A stretch of DNA of 14,533 nt from NCBI GenBank assembly GCA_964393335.1, contig CAYMTN010000139.1, positions 1 to 14,533 of the forward strand, given 5' to 3'. The DNA is from CAYMTN01 sp964393335. GTDB lineage: Bacteria; Chloroflexota; Anaerolineae; Aggregatilineales; Aggregatilineaceae. Position numbers and translations under genes: made by a program. A model generated the notes under the pieces. That model searched no databases, was not told the DNA's origin, and saw only the letters and a list, made by a program, of their open reading frames with translations. Shown here one piece after another: positions 1-8,196 of the stretch (position 1 is the first letter of the stretch; every line of letters begins with the position of its first letter).

Positions 1-340
1 CACTGAGGTCGACCCAGCGGAGTTCGGTTGCATTACCCAGCGTGCCAGGGATCGCGCCGCTTAACTGGTTCGCTTCGAGGGACAGGTATTTCAGATTGTC
101 CAGATCGCCCAGTTCGGAGGGAATCGCTCCGTTCAGGTGATTGTATCCCAGGAACAGCCATCCGAGATTGTCCAGATCACCCAGTTCGGGTGGAATGCTG
201 CCGGTCAACTGGTTGCCGTACAGCCAGATTTCAATGAGCGCGGGCAGGTTGCCCAGTTCGGGCGGCAGCGTGCCGCCTATGTCATTGGAGCGCAGATCAA
301 GCAGCCTCAAAGTCGGCAGGTTTTCCAGTTTGGCGGGCAG
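1..340 (-). repeat. Leucine-rich repeat array, 72-bp (24-residue) period
   Basis: Four complete and one partial LRR units are coded here, starting at residues 833, 857, 881, 905 and 929 of the secreted protein. Each has the pattern LP/IPxxLGxLxxLxxLxLxxNxLxG. This is the plant-type LRR found in many bacterial surface proteins and usually forms a protein-binding solenoid. The array runs off the window, so its total length is unknown. Confidence 0.85.
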
Positions 341-2836
341 CGTCCCGCTGAGACCATTGGTGCCCAGTGCCAGGCCATCAACGTGCCCGTCCGTACACAG
401 CACGCCATACCAGTTACACGGCTGGACAATGTCCATCCAGCCGGTATGGTCCATCCACTGGGGCCCGTTGGTGCTGGTATAGAGTGCTTCCAGAGCATCG
501 CATTCCACGAGAGGGATTTCGGAAACTGTCGCGCAGAAAGCCGACACACACATCTCAGTCGTGCCCTGCACGAAATCGGCACTCATCGCTTCCCCGACCG
601 AATTGAAGGCGCTGACCATATAGTCATACCCGGTTTCACAATCTAATGACTCGTCCAGGTAGGACGTGACATTAGCACCAACCGAATCCAGGTAAAGGAA
701 GTCCCAGTTTATGCCGTCCGACGTGCCCCAGCGATAGATGTTGAACCCTTCTTCGTTGGACGAATTGTCGTCCCAGGCCAGCGTGATACTGCCGGGTGTC
801 GTGTTATCGATTCTGAGATTGGTGGGGGCGTTAGGCCCGGTATAGTCCGGATAGATGCACTCGGTTGCGTCGCCCAGCCCAGAACGGCGCATCACCGAGA
901 TATTGTCAATCACCGTGTATGGCTGTGAGGTTCCCGCGTTCACCTCGATGATTTCAATTCGAATGTCCTGCCAATCTTCATCGGGAGTCCGCCCACGCAT
1001 GATGTAAGTGAGTGGTCCCGTATTGGCTGGCACAGTGAACACACAACTGATGCTGCCGTCATCGCGGTCGGCATCGCTACGGCGAACGTCTACACGGACC
1101 TGTTTCGGCGCGCTGGTTGTATTCCCCAAATCCACCGTGGCTTCAATCGGAGAATTGGGAGGGGCCGTATAACCCAGTTTTCGTGTGATAGAGTCCCAGT
1201 CCGCGGTACCAGCCGCAGCATAAACTTTCAGTTGGCCATTGTCGATCAGCCAATGTAGATCGCCCCAATTCGCCCATCCATCAAATTGGGCTGAGAAGTC
1301 ACCGTTTGGCACAATATTGACATCAATCGGGATCGGTTCGAAACAACCCAGACCCGTGATATTCGCGCCCGGTCGATACTTGACCGATACATTGTCAATG
1401 CGGATGTCAAGATTCGTATAATATGACTGCCCCGCAATAACGATGCGCATATCGTCCCAGTTTTTGGTAGCGACAGCCTGCAAAGTGTACGGTTTCCGCC
1501 CCGTGTTGGCCGGAAGCGTGAACCAGCAGCCGAACTCCTGTGTTCCAGCCGTGTCACGCAGTTTGACCAACACCTCCTTTTCGACGTCATCGCCGTTGCC
1601 AAGCTGCACCGTAACCTCGAACTTTGAGCCTGCATCGACCTTGTAATTCATGTCCTGGCGGAGCGGTGACCACACCCCGCCCGGTTGGTCGATCAGCCGG
1701 GCTATTCTTGTGCCGTCAAAAATGGTCCAGTTCAACCCACCACCTGCGATCCAGAAGGTCTTGTCTGAACTGAAGTCGCCGTTGCGCACGACGTTTTGAT
1801 TGACCGGTAAATCCGGTGCGGTTGACTGAATGTGCACGTACTTGTAGGCGTAGAAGACGCCGGTATAGTAACCGTTGAATGTCTTCTGTTTATGTTCTGT
1901 ATTCCACGAGCTGAATTTCCCGGAGTCTGTCACCAGCACGATGTGATCCCAGCGCGAAAAACCTGACGAGTTGATGTAGGTCCAGTCGGCGTTCGCATTC
2001 GGGTCTTTACTCATCAGGATGAAATCGCCTGGCTCAAGCTCGTCGATTCCGTTTTTGTCTACCCATTTTGTTCCATTGTTGACCATCCACGTGACAACCG
2101 GCCCGTTCCCCTGCCACCCCCATGAAAAGCCTGGGACGCCGCCTGTATACAACGCGCGCGCAACATAAGTTGTACAATACCGCCCTTCGGTTTCCCCACG
2201 ATAGGTTCCATCATCGTAGTTCCCAACCGCGTTGTCAAAAGTCCCACTACCCGGTTGAAACGCCCAGGCGATGGCCGCATCCCGGTTGAACGAAAAACTC
2301 GTGGCTTCCAGGTGTGGGTCCTGCTGTGTTTCGGGCAGCCACGCTTGGTAGCGCGGATCGTCGCTAAATGCTATCTGCCATTCACCATCGATTCGTCTCG
2401 CCAGAAACTCCAGCACGCCCACGTCACGTGTTGCGCCCTGGGGCCGGTCGATCAAGGCGGTACCTGACGCGCGGTCGCCGTCGATTTGAATATAGTGCTC
2501 ATCGACGATGATATACTCGCGCACCGGCTCTCCTACCCTGTCCACGACAGCCTGTTCGACAGCGGAATATAGCTCCTGCGGATCATTGGAGCCTGGGCCA
2601 TAATCGCCTGACTCTGTTTGAGCGACTGGCGTAGAAGTTGCGTCTCTTCGGCTGACGGTTTGCGAGTCTGGATCGATTGATGGTTCGAGGAAAAGTGCGT
2701 TTTCCTGACCTGGGACAGGCGAGTCAGCCTGCGCTGCCGTCTGAAACGTATTCGCCAAAGCAAAGACGCCCGAAATGAGCACTACTGCCAGCACAATCGC
2801 CGGTATGCGACACCTGGAACGCAGAATCTCGACCAT
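1..2836 (-). CDS. Secreted multidomain protein: Amidase_6-like domain, two beta-sandwich modules, FnIII, leucine-rich repeats (3' end outside window)
   Basis: The frame is open without a stop from the ATG at 2836 to the left edge (945 codons), so the C-terminus is missing. The start is supported by AGGGGG 11 bases upstream and an immediate signal peptide (hydrophobic residues 11-28, probable cleavage AQA|D at 37/38). Residues about 181-336 resemble the Amidase_6 fold, a papain-like cysteine peptidase/amidase relative. Cys221 lies in YCTTYVARAL and His298 in WDHIVLVTD; Asn312 or His315 could complete the site. Two homologous modules follow, about 346-498 and 505-655. Each opens with NGDFS and closes with a D-N-(V/I)-S-V strand, as in carbohydrate-binding beta-sandwiches. 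An FnIII domain (about 666-760, Trp688) precedes an LRR cap with paired cysteines (from Cys779). From 833 run 24-residue LRRs of the NxLxGxIPxxLG type. Likely cell-surface or exported. The true substrate is unknown: peptide-bond or cell-wall cleavage is inferred from the fold only. Confidence 0.85.
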   Translation of the reverse strand, partial: MVEILRSRCRIPAIVLAVVLISGVFALANTFQTAAQADSPVPGQENALFLEPSIDPDSQTVSRRDATSTPVAQTESGDYGPGSNDPQELYSAVEQAVVDRVGEPVREYIIVDEHYIQIDGDRASGTALIDRPQGATRDVGVLEFLARRIDGEWQIAFSDDPRYQAWLPETQQDPHLEATSFSFNRDAAIAWAFQPGSGTFDNAVGNYDDGTYRGETEGRYCTTYVARALYTGGVPGFSWGWQGNGPVVTWMVNNGTKWVDKNGIDELEPGDFILMSKDPNANADWTYINSSGFSRWDHIVLVTDSGKFSSWNTEHKQKTFNGYYTGVFYAYKYVHIQSTAPDLPVNQNVVRNGDFSSDKTFWIAGGGLNWTIFDGTRIARLIDQPGGVWSPLRQDMNYKVDAGSKFEVTVQLGNGDDVEKEVLVKLRDTAGTQEFGCWFTLPANTGRKPYTLQAVATKNWDDMRIVIAGQSYYTNLDIRIDNVSVKYRPGANITGLGCFEPIPIDVNIVPNGDFSAQFDGWANWGDLHWLIDNGQLKVYAAAGTADWDSITRKLGYTAPPNSPIEATVDLGNTTSAPKQVRVDVRRSDADRDDGSISCVFTVPANTGPLTYIMRGRTPDEDWQDIRIEIIEVNAGTSQPYTVIDNISVMRRSGLGDATECIYPDYTGPNAPTNLRIDNTTPGSITLAWDDNSSNEEGFNIYRWGTSDGINWDFLYLDSVGANVTSYLDESLDCETGYDYMVSAFNSVGEAMSADFVQGTTEMCVSAFCATVSEIPLVECDALEALYTSTNGPQWMDHTGWMDIVQPCNWYGVLCTDGHVDGLALGTNGLSGTLPAKLENLPTLRLLDLRSNDIGGTLPPELGNLPALIEIWLYGNQLTGSIPPELGDLDNLGWLFLGYNHLNGAIPSELGDLDNLKYLSLEANQLSGAIPGTLGNATELRWVDLS

Positions 2837-3290
2837 GAAGTTTCTCTTCCCCCTGACAAGTGGAACCACCCGACAAAAAATGAAGAAAAGATTGATGCGT
2901 CTTAATTATATTGCCGGTTGGATTTAAAACAGATTTAAAAGTCGTGAATTCCCTGTGAAAACATATTTGCAGGGGTTTATACATAGGACGTAATACAATC
3001 ACTGAAATCGGGGAGGGCTAATAACCAGCGCCCCATGATCCAGTCCGTTCAAGACATCGACGGGTTTTGCCTGAAGTGCGTGGGATTAGGAGATCACCTG
3101 AAAGGTCTTGAATGGCCGATTAGGCGGAGGGATGAACGCGAAGTAGTGAGGCAAATCATGGTGATGGCACCATCGGCATGACAGGCGCGGGTGATGATCA
3201 GGTAACCGCCACAGTTCTGGAAGCCCTGAGCGTGAAAGCTCTCCCACAGCCTGTTCGTCCGGAGACGGGGTACCGGACCGGTGCCAAAAT
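2837..3290. other. Intergenic region between malG-like gene and amidase/LRR gene
   Basis: The left third is AT-rich and holds the promoter described at 2905-2940. The rest (about 3000-3290) has no open frame with a ribosome site or a family I recognise, although codon-like composition continues, so it could be decayed coding DNA. Six bases after the malG-like stop, 3269-3285 can form a 7-bp hairpin with one mismatch (GGTACCG/CGGTGCC arms). It has no T-tract, so I do not call it a terminator. Confidence 0.5.
2905..2940 (-). promoter_or_regulatory. Promoter of the amidase/LRR gene with 11-bp direct repeats upstream of TATAAT
   Basis: On the minus strand a perfect -10 TATAAT lies at 2910-2905, giving a predicted leader of about 62 bases. 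No good -35 box exists at 16-18 bases. Instead two identical copies of TTTTAAATC (2940-2932 and 2929-2921) lie exactly 11 bp apart, and the nearer one ends 10 bp before the -10. That geometry, tandem 11-bp half-sites taking the place of the -35, is how OmpR/PhoB-family response regulators bind at activated promoters. The regulator's identity is not visible here. Confidence 0.5.
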
Positions 3291-4205
3291 TCAGCCCTTG
3301 ATGGAGCCAGCCGTCAATCCGCTGATGATATAATCTTGCAGCAGCAGATAAATCGTGATGACAGGCAGTGCCGCCACGATGGCACCTGCGGTAAAGACGC
3401 CCCAATTCTGAGCATAATCTGCCGATTGAAACAAGTACAACCCGACCATGATCGTCAGCTTGTCAGCGCTGCTGAGTAAAACGCGCGGCAGCACGAAATC
3501 CCCGTATATGCCCATGAACGTCAACACGCCCACCGTCACCAAAATCGGTTTGACCAGCGGAATGATAATACGCCAGAATACCAGCCAATGGGAGGCTCCA
3601 TCCACCATGGCCGACTCGTCAATCTCCCTGGGAACCGAGTCGAAAAAGCCTTTCATCAGCAGCACGTTGATTCCCATCGCCCCTGATACGTAGACCAGAA
3701 TCAGGCTCACATGGGAATCCAGGCCGATCAGGGGCACGTGGCGGCCCGTTTGCTGCAACATGGAGAACAAAGCGATCATGGAGACCACGCCGGGAAACAC
3801 GTTGATAATCAGGATGGCCCGTACCAGCTTCTCGCGCCCCAAAAAACGAAAGCGTGAGATCGCATAAGCTGAAAACGCGGTGACCATAACAATCAAAAGG
3901 GTGGATGCTGTGGCAATATACAACGAGTTAAACAGCCATGTCTTGAATGGGTAATAGCGGTTGTTCAACAATTCCTCATAGTTATCCAGCCCTGGATGGC
4001 GCGGAATGATCTCCGGACTGACCAGAGAACCAGACGTGTTGATCGAGGCGGATACCACCCATACCACCGGGATGAACGCAAACACGATGAGAACGACTGC
4101 GATCACATACCGTATGCCCATTCCGAAATACCGGCGCTGTCGCCAGGTGAGATGAACCGATCGCGCCCGCATAATGGTTTCTATCAGGGGGGTGTGCTGT
4201 GCCAT
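3291..4205 (-). CDS. MalG-type sugar ABC transporter permease
   Basis: This is an inner-membrane permease (304 aa) of the carbohydrate-uptake CUT1 family, partner of the MalF-type protein encoded just upstream. Six hydrophobic segments are visible, at about 33-53, 93-115, 129-149, 166-185, 213-238 and 268-289. The EAA loop that docks the ATPase is at 194-217 (EIDESAMVDGA, then a proline after IIIP). The C-terminus SGLTAGSIKG is the usual MalG ending. Its ATG overlaps the upstream stop codon by one base (TGATG), implying translational coupling. By context with GH53 it probably imports galacto- or arabinogalacto-oligosaccharides, like the GanQ role, but the sequence alone says only CUT1 sugar permease. 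No ATPase gene is adjacent, as is common where one MsmK-like ATPase serves several transporters. Confidence 0.92.
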   Translation of the reverse strand: MAQHTPLIETIMRARSVHLTWRQRRYFGMGIRYVIAVVLIVFAFIPVVWVVSASINTSGSLVSPEIIPRHPGLDNYEELLNNRYYPFKTWLFNSLYIATASTLLIVMVTAFSAYAISRFRFLGREKLVRAILIINVFPGVVSMIALFSMLQQTGRHVPLIGLDSHVSLILVYVSGAMGINVLLMKGFFDSVPREIDESAMVDGASHWLVFWRIIIPLVKPILVTVGVLTFMGIYGDFVLPRVLLSSADKLTIMVGLYLFQSADYAQNWGVFTAGAIVAALPVITIYLLLQDYIISGLTAGSIKG

Positions 4206-5761
4206 CAGATTCGATCCTCCAGCGCGTGTGTATATCTGAATTGCAGCCAGGTTATCAGGCCGACGAACAGAAACAACATGATCGAAATCGCGGACGCCAA
4301 TCCGTAATCGGATTGCGAAGAGGTAAAGGCCAGTTTATAGACAAATGAGAGCAGGATATCCGTATGCCCAGCCGGAATAGGCGTCCCGGCAATGGGGGGC
4401 CGTCCCTGGTTGAAGATGTAGATCAGATTGAAGTTATTGAAGTTGAAGCTAAATGACGCGATCAGCAGCGGGCTGACGATGCTCAACAACAGGGGTAACG
4501 TGATGCGCCGGAATTTATCCCAGATATTTGCGCCATCGACCGCCGCTGCGTCGAACAGTTCACGGGGGATCGCCTGTAACGCCCCGCTGGACACAATATA
4601 AAAATAGGGATAAGACAACCACATATTGATCAGAATCACCGCAATTCGCGCCCAGGTTGGATCAAGCAGCCAGTTGGGCGCACTGCCGAACGTGGATTCA
4701 AGAAAATGGGTGATGGCGCCAAAATCGGGATTGAGCAGATTACGCCAGATCAGGATCGACACCAGCGCGGGAATAGGATAGGGGACAATCAGCAGCGCCC
4801 GAATGATCTTTTTGCCAGGTAGATCGTCGAAAAGCAGCGCGATAAACAGGCCCAACGCGAAACTCAACAGCACGCTGAAAAACGCGAACGCGAAATTCCA
4901 GATCACGATCTGGGCCAGCGGGCCACGCAGCGCCGAACTGGAAAAGAACCGTTCGAAGTTGCGCGTCCCGACGCCCACAAAAAAGCCGGGCGTCAGTTTT
5001 TCGCCATCTGCGGAAACAAACGAGCCGTTCCTGGGCGAATAACTGATCCCGGTCTGCTGGTCGATGATCACGTCCTGCGCAGGATCGTAGCGATAATGGG
5101 GTTGCAGCGTCGCAGCTTCATTCAAGGATTTTACACGTACCGTGTTGGGCGGAGAGCCAAAATCGAGGGTGCCCAACGTGTTGATCAGCGCCACCGTCTG
5201 CTTACGGTCCAGGCGCTCGTAGCCGTCCAGCGTGAGCGGAATCCCATCTTCATCCAACAATCCTATGCCGTTTTCGCCCGGCGTGACCGTGGTCAGGGGT
5301 TCATTCGGACGTGCTAATAGGCCCGGTGCATCGCCAGCCTGCAACCACAGCGCAAACTTGCCATCGGCTGACCTAAACGCAGTCCAACGATAGACTGTGC
5401 TCTCTTCTGGCAGATAATACTGGCGTTCCAGGCTGGCAATCGCCTGCTCTTTGGTCAGGACATGCCCGCCCCCGGTGTTGGTCGATGCGATATAAAAGGT
5501 GTAGACGATAGGGTATACGGTGAACACCACCATCAACGATAGTCCGGCTGCCATCCACCGATAAGCAGCCAACTGCTTCGCAAAAAAGACCGTTGTCAGG
5601 AAGAGCGCTACAATGAGGAAGGCCAAACCGATGAACGCAAACCCATCGGATGCCAGTTGCAGCGTGAGCCACAGCAGAAATACATCGATCAAGACGATGC
5701 CGGCATAGCGTATCAATGACGGCGCGCGTTTCCCTAAAATCCTTCGGATGGCAGTCGTCAT
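4205..5761 (-). CDS. MalF-type sugar ABC transporter permease with large extracytoplasmic loop
   Basis: CUT1-family permease of 518 aa, close to the length of E. coli MalF (514 aa). Hydrophobic segments lie at about 21-36, 42-62 and 70-92. A long hydrophilic insert follows at about 93-278, matching the position of the MalF P2 loop that contacts the binding protein. Further membrane segments lie at about 283-310, 319-340, 370-392, 423-447 and 488-507. The EAA loop is at 401-423 (ELFDAAAVDGANIWDKFRRI), and NFNNFNLIYIF at 440-450 matches the MalF substrate-channel region. The ribosome site AGGA lies 9 bases before the ATG. The gene follows the binding protein after an 84-base gap that can form two hairpins, and it is coupled to the MalG-type gene by TGATG. 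Role: membrane half of the operon's oligosaccharide importer, probably for galactan fragments. Confidence 0.92.
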   Translation of the reverse strand: MTTAIRRILGKRAPSLIRYAGIVLIDVFLLWLTLQLASDGFAFIGLAFLIVALFLTTVFFAKQLAAYRWMAAGLSLMVVFTVYPIVYTFYIASTNTGGGHVLTKEQAIASLERQYYLPEESTVYRWTAFRSADGKFALWLQAGDAPGLLARPNEPLTTVTPGENGIGLLDEDGIPLTLDGYERLDRKQTVALINTLGTLDFGSPPNTVRVKSLNEAATLQPHYRYDPAQDVIIDQQTGISYSPRNGSFVSADGEKLTPGFFVGVGTRNFERFFSSSALRGPLAQIVIWNFAFAFFSVLLSFALGLFIALLFDDLPGKKIIRALLIVPYPIPALVSILIWRNLLNPDFGAITHFLESTFGSAPNWLLDPTWARIAVILINMWLSYPYFYIVSSGALQAIPRELFDAAAVDGANIWDKFRRITLPLLLSIVSPLLIASFSFNFNNFNLIYIFNQGRPPIAGTPIPAGHTDILLSFVYKLAFTSSQSDYGLASAISIMLFLFVGLITWLQFRYTHALEDRI

Positions 5762-5777
5762 GGCAGCAGTCCTGAGA

Positions 5778-5793
5778 ATCTATCAAAATAGAT
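5778..5793 (-). other. Second small hairpin before the MalF-type gene
   Basis: ATCTAT and ATAGAT arms (6 bp, 4-base loop) lie between the GC-rich stem-loop and the MalF-type ribosome site. The hairpin is AT-rich and weak on its own. It could modulate access to the ribosome site or simply be chance. Confidence 0.3.
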
Positions 5794-5799
5794 AACAAA

Positions 5800-5825
5800 T
5801 GGCCCGGCGGGAACACACCGGGCCA
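5800..5825 (-). other. Stem-loop in the malE-malF gap
   Basis: The arms TGGCCCGG (5800-5807) and CCGGGCCA (5818-5825) are perfect 8-bp complements with a 10-base loop. The hairpin lies 20 bases after the binding-protein stop. On the transcript it is followed by TTTGTTATC, a broken T-tract. It could be a leaky terminator or a barrier to 3' exonucleases. Either would give more binding protein than permease, as is known for hairpins between malE and malF in enteric bacteria. Confidence 0.6.
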
Positions 5826-5845
5826 CAAGATGATGGTCACTCAAT

Positions 5846-7062
5846 CTACTGCGCAGACTCGGCGATCTGGTTGCGAATCTGAGTAGCCGCATCACTCAGC
5901 GCTTGTGCGGGCGTGAGTTCGCCTTGCGCCATCAAGATACCGGCATTCCCCCAGGCATCCCATACGGTACCCATCGCGGGAATAGCGGGCATCGGTTGGC
6001 CGTTTGCACCCGCCTGGGCAAAACCGGCCATGTCCGGGTCTTCGGTGGCTTCAAAAATCGGCAGCCAGGCCGACGGGNNNNNNNNNNGTCGTTGTCGAAA
6101 ATATACTGCATCGAGCTATCGGTCGCAATGAACTCCAACAAGTATGTCTGCGCCAGCAGCACATTATCCGAATTGGCGTTCACCATGAACCCCTGCACAC
6201 CGATAAAGGGTGCGCCCGGTTCGCCGCCTGCTACCGCTGCCGGGCAGGCGCTGATGGCATACGGAATGCCAGCATCTTTAAACCGCCCAACCGCCCACGG
6301 GCCGGTGATGATGAAGGGTGCCTGGCCGGTTTCAAACATCACATGCGCGGCTTCCCAGTCCAGGTTTTCAGAGGCGTACCCGGCCCGGATCAGGTCATAG
6401 GCCCATTGTGCACCGGCGACCATACCCTCGCTGTCCATGCCCACATCGTCGGCGGTATAGCTGCCCGTTTCATCCCGACCGAAAATGTACCCACCATAGG
6501 CGGTGTACACCGGATAGTAGTTGTAGCCCAGATCCGGGAACGCTGCTGCGTATTCCGCCTGGCCACTGTCAACCAGTTCCTTACCGGCGGCTGCCACTTC
6601 GTCCCATGTGGCGGGCATGTCCGGCATCAGGTCGGTGTTACGGAAGCAGGCGTCGTTTTCGATGGCAAATGGCACCCCGTACAACTCGCCGTTATAGGTG
6701 AAACCTTCCAGCGAATTGGGCAGGAACATAGCCGCTTTGTCACCCAAATCAATTGTCGCCACTACGCCACTTTCGACGAGCGCCCCGATATTGTCATGCG
6801 GAATGATGAACAGGTCCGGTCCTTCGCCGGTGGAAGCGCCGCGAATCATGGCGTCCTTGGTGTCCTGAATTCCGATAGGCTCGACAACAACGTCAATACC
6901 ATACTCATCCGTGAATTGCTTGGAGAGTTCGGTGATAACGGGCAAACGCTGATCGTCGGTCCAGATCGTGAGACTGGCGTTTTGGGCCGTGCTAACGCTC
7001 ACACTGGCAGCCATTGCCAGCACCAACACAACGAATAACAACATGGGTGAACGGTATCTCAT
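5846..7062 (-). CDS. MalE-type extracellular sugar-binding protein (interrupted only by an assembly gap)
   Basis: Solute-binding protein that captures oligosaccharides outside the membrane and delivers them to the MalF/MalG-type permeases. Start 7062: AAAGGA lies 8-10 bases upstream, then a Sec signal peptide (hydrophobic 7-24, cleavage near STA|QN), with no lipobox cysteine. Mature sequence begins LTIWTDDQR, as in maltose-binding proteins, and contains GPDLFIIPHDNIG, YGVPFAIEND and FIITGPWAVGRF. The first 325 codons end at the Ns (6078-6087). Beyond them the frame resumes with PSAWLPIFEATEDPDM and ends in the classic PMPAIPAMGTVWDAWGNA...LSDAATQI tail, stop TAG at 5846. The 10 Ns plus one base are not a multiple of three, so the real gap is probably about 3-4 codons and the N count is a placeholder. 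The gene should be intact, about 404 aa. Galactan-fragment specificity is inferred from the GH53 upstream. Confidence 0.9.
6078..6087. other. Assembly gap (10 Ns)
   Basis: Ten unknown bases inside the binding-protein gene. Naive translation across them continues in the wrong frame (a spurious RRPGC... tail). The homologous reading frame is restored one base off, so the true length differs from 10. Confidence 0.98.
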
Positions 7063-7113
7063 TGTCTTTTTCCTTTCATAAGTAGCCCGATTAATAGTGA
7101 GTGGACAGCCAGT

Positions 7114-8196
7114 TTATGGATTGCTGCCGGCCAGAGGCAGGCGATAGTGATGCGAGAAGAACTCGATCCCCTCATGAACTTCATTACCATTGTGGAAATC
7201 AAAAAAGGTCGCGTTGTCCCAATGCGACCCTGGCCCCCATAACGTCCTGGATGGGGTCGAAATCCAGGCAGGTTCCCAGTAGATGACACCAATCCCGCCG
7301 TTGTCGATAACGGTCTGCGTGAGATCGATGAGATACTGCTTCTGCCCGGCTGGAGTCGCGGGATATCCAGGAATAAGTGCGGACGGTCCCAGGATATTGG
7401 GCAGCCCGTCCGCCTCGTCCAGAGTCCAGGGATACCCCGTTTCGACAATCATGACGCGCCGCCCATAACGCTCGTTAAAGGTGCGGATAGCTTGCCCCAT
7501 TTGCGAAATAGAGTACGTACTCCAATGTGAATAATAGGATAGGCCTATCAGGTCAAAATCCGTGACACCCGCTTTGAGTGCCGTGTCAAACCACGGAACG
7601 ACGTTCTCCGGCTGCGCGATGTGGAGCATGACCTGCGGCTGAATCTCCGCTGTCTGTCCAATATCGCGGACAGCACGAATCCCGGTATTAATCAGCGCCG
7701 CATTACGCGCCCAGTTGATCGGCGCGCCCGCTTCCCCTACTTCTGATGACAGCAGCATTTCCGAGTTGATCTCGTTGCCGACCTGGACGAATTCAGGCAT
7801 GAGACCCTGATGATCCAGGTATGCGAGAACATCATGCGTATAGTCATACAATGCACGCTGGAGCGCATCGAGAGTCTTGATCTGTGCCCAGGCCGCCGGG
7901 ATGATTTGCCTGGCGGGATCGGCCCAGGAATCGGAGTAATGCAGGTCGAGCAAAACACTCATTCCTGACGCCCTGGCACGCCGTATGGTCATCTCAACAT
8001 CGCTCAGGGTACTGTACTGCGTCCAGGTTGGTGTGTGCCATAACCGCACACGGACAAGATTGGCTCCATAGTCACGGAACATTTGAAACGGGTCGCATAC
8101 CTGCCCATTGCGCCGGTATTGCCCACCGTGCGCTTCCATCTCGTTCACATAGGACAGGTCAGCACCAAGATAGATAAGGGGTTGCTTGGAAGTCAT
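7114..8196 (-). CDS. Glycoside hydrolase family 53, endo-beta-1,4-galactanase, predicted cytoplasmic
   Basis: GH53 enzymes cleave beta-1,4-galactosidic bonds in (arabino)galactan by a retaining mechanism. The 360-aa sequence covers the whole (beta/alpha)8 barrel: LGADLSYVNEME at the N-terminus, NLVRVRLWHTPT at 46-57, LDLHYSDSWADP at 83-94, acid/base Glu142 in QVGNEIN, nucleophile Glu252 in VETGYPW, and YWEPAW (306-311) with the Trp-rich end GPGSHWDNATFFDF. The catalytic domain starts about ten residues from the ATG with no signal peptide. An in-frame TGA only ten codons upstream leaves no room for one, so the enzyme should act inside the cell on imported oligosaccharides, unlike typical secreted galactanases. 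No clear ribosome site precedes the ATG. It is first gene of the operon, 51 bases before the binding-protein gene, in the style of ganSPQ-ganB and Thermotoga galactan loci. Confidence 0.92.
   Translation of the reverse strand: MTSKQPLIYLGADLSYVNEMEAHGGQYRRNGQVCDPFQMFRDYGANLVRVRLWHTPTWTQYSTLSDVEMTIRRARASGMSVLLDLHYSDSWADPARQIIPAAWAQIKTLDALQRALYDYTHDVLAYLDHQGLMPEFVQVGNEINSEMLLSSEVGEAGAPINWARNAALINTGIRAVRDIGQTAEIQPQVMLHIAQPENVVPWFDTALKAGVTDFDLIGLSYYSHWSTYSISQMGQAIRTFNERYGRRVMIVETGYPWTLDEADGLPNILGPSALIPGYPATPAGQKQYLIDLTQTVIDNGGIGVIYWEPAWISTPSRTLWGPGSHWDNATFFDFHNGNEVHEGIEFFSHHYRLPLAGSNP

Noticed and set aside
1..340. 72-bp periodic repeats, considered as a CRISPR array
   Set aside because: The period is coding (24-residue LRRs), the units are diverged along their whole length and there are no identical repeats with unique spacers.
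137..646. Plus-strand open frame of 169 codons at the left edge
   Set aside because: It is antisense to the LRR-coding frame, whose translation shows clear repeats; the plus frame has no ribosome site or recognisable domain.
3094..3405. Minus-strand open frame of 103 codons overlapping the 3' end of the MalG-type gene
   Set aside because: Its first part is a shadow of the permease gene and the remainder has no ribosome site of its own or known family.
6004..7038. Plus-strand open frame of 344 codons spanning the Ns
   Set aside because: It is antisense to the unmistakable MalE-type gene and shows no family resemblance.
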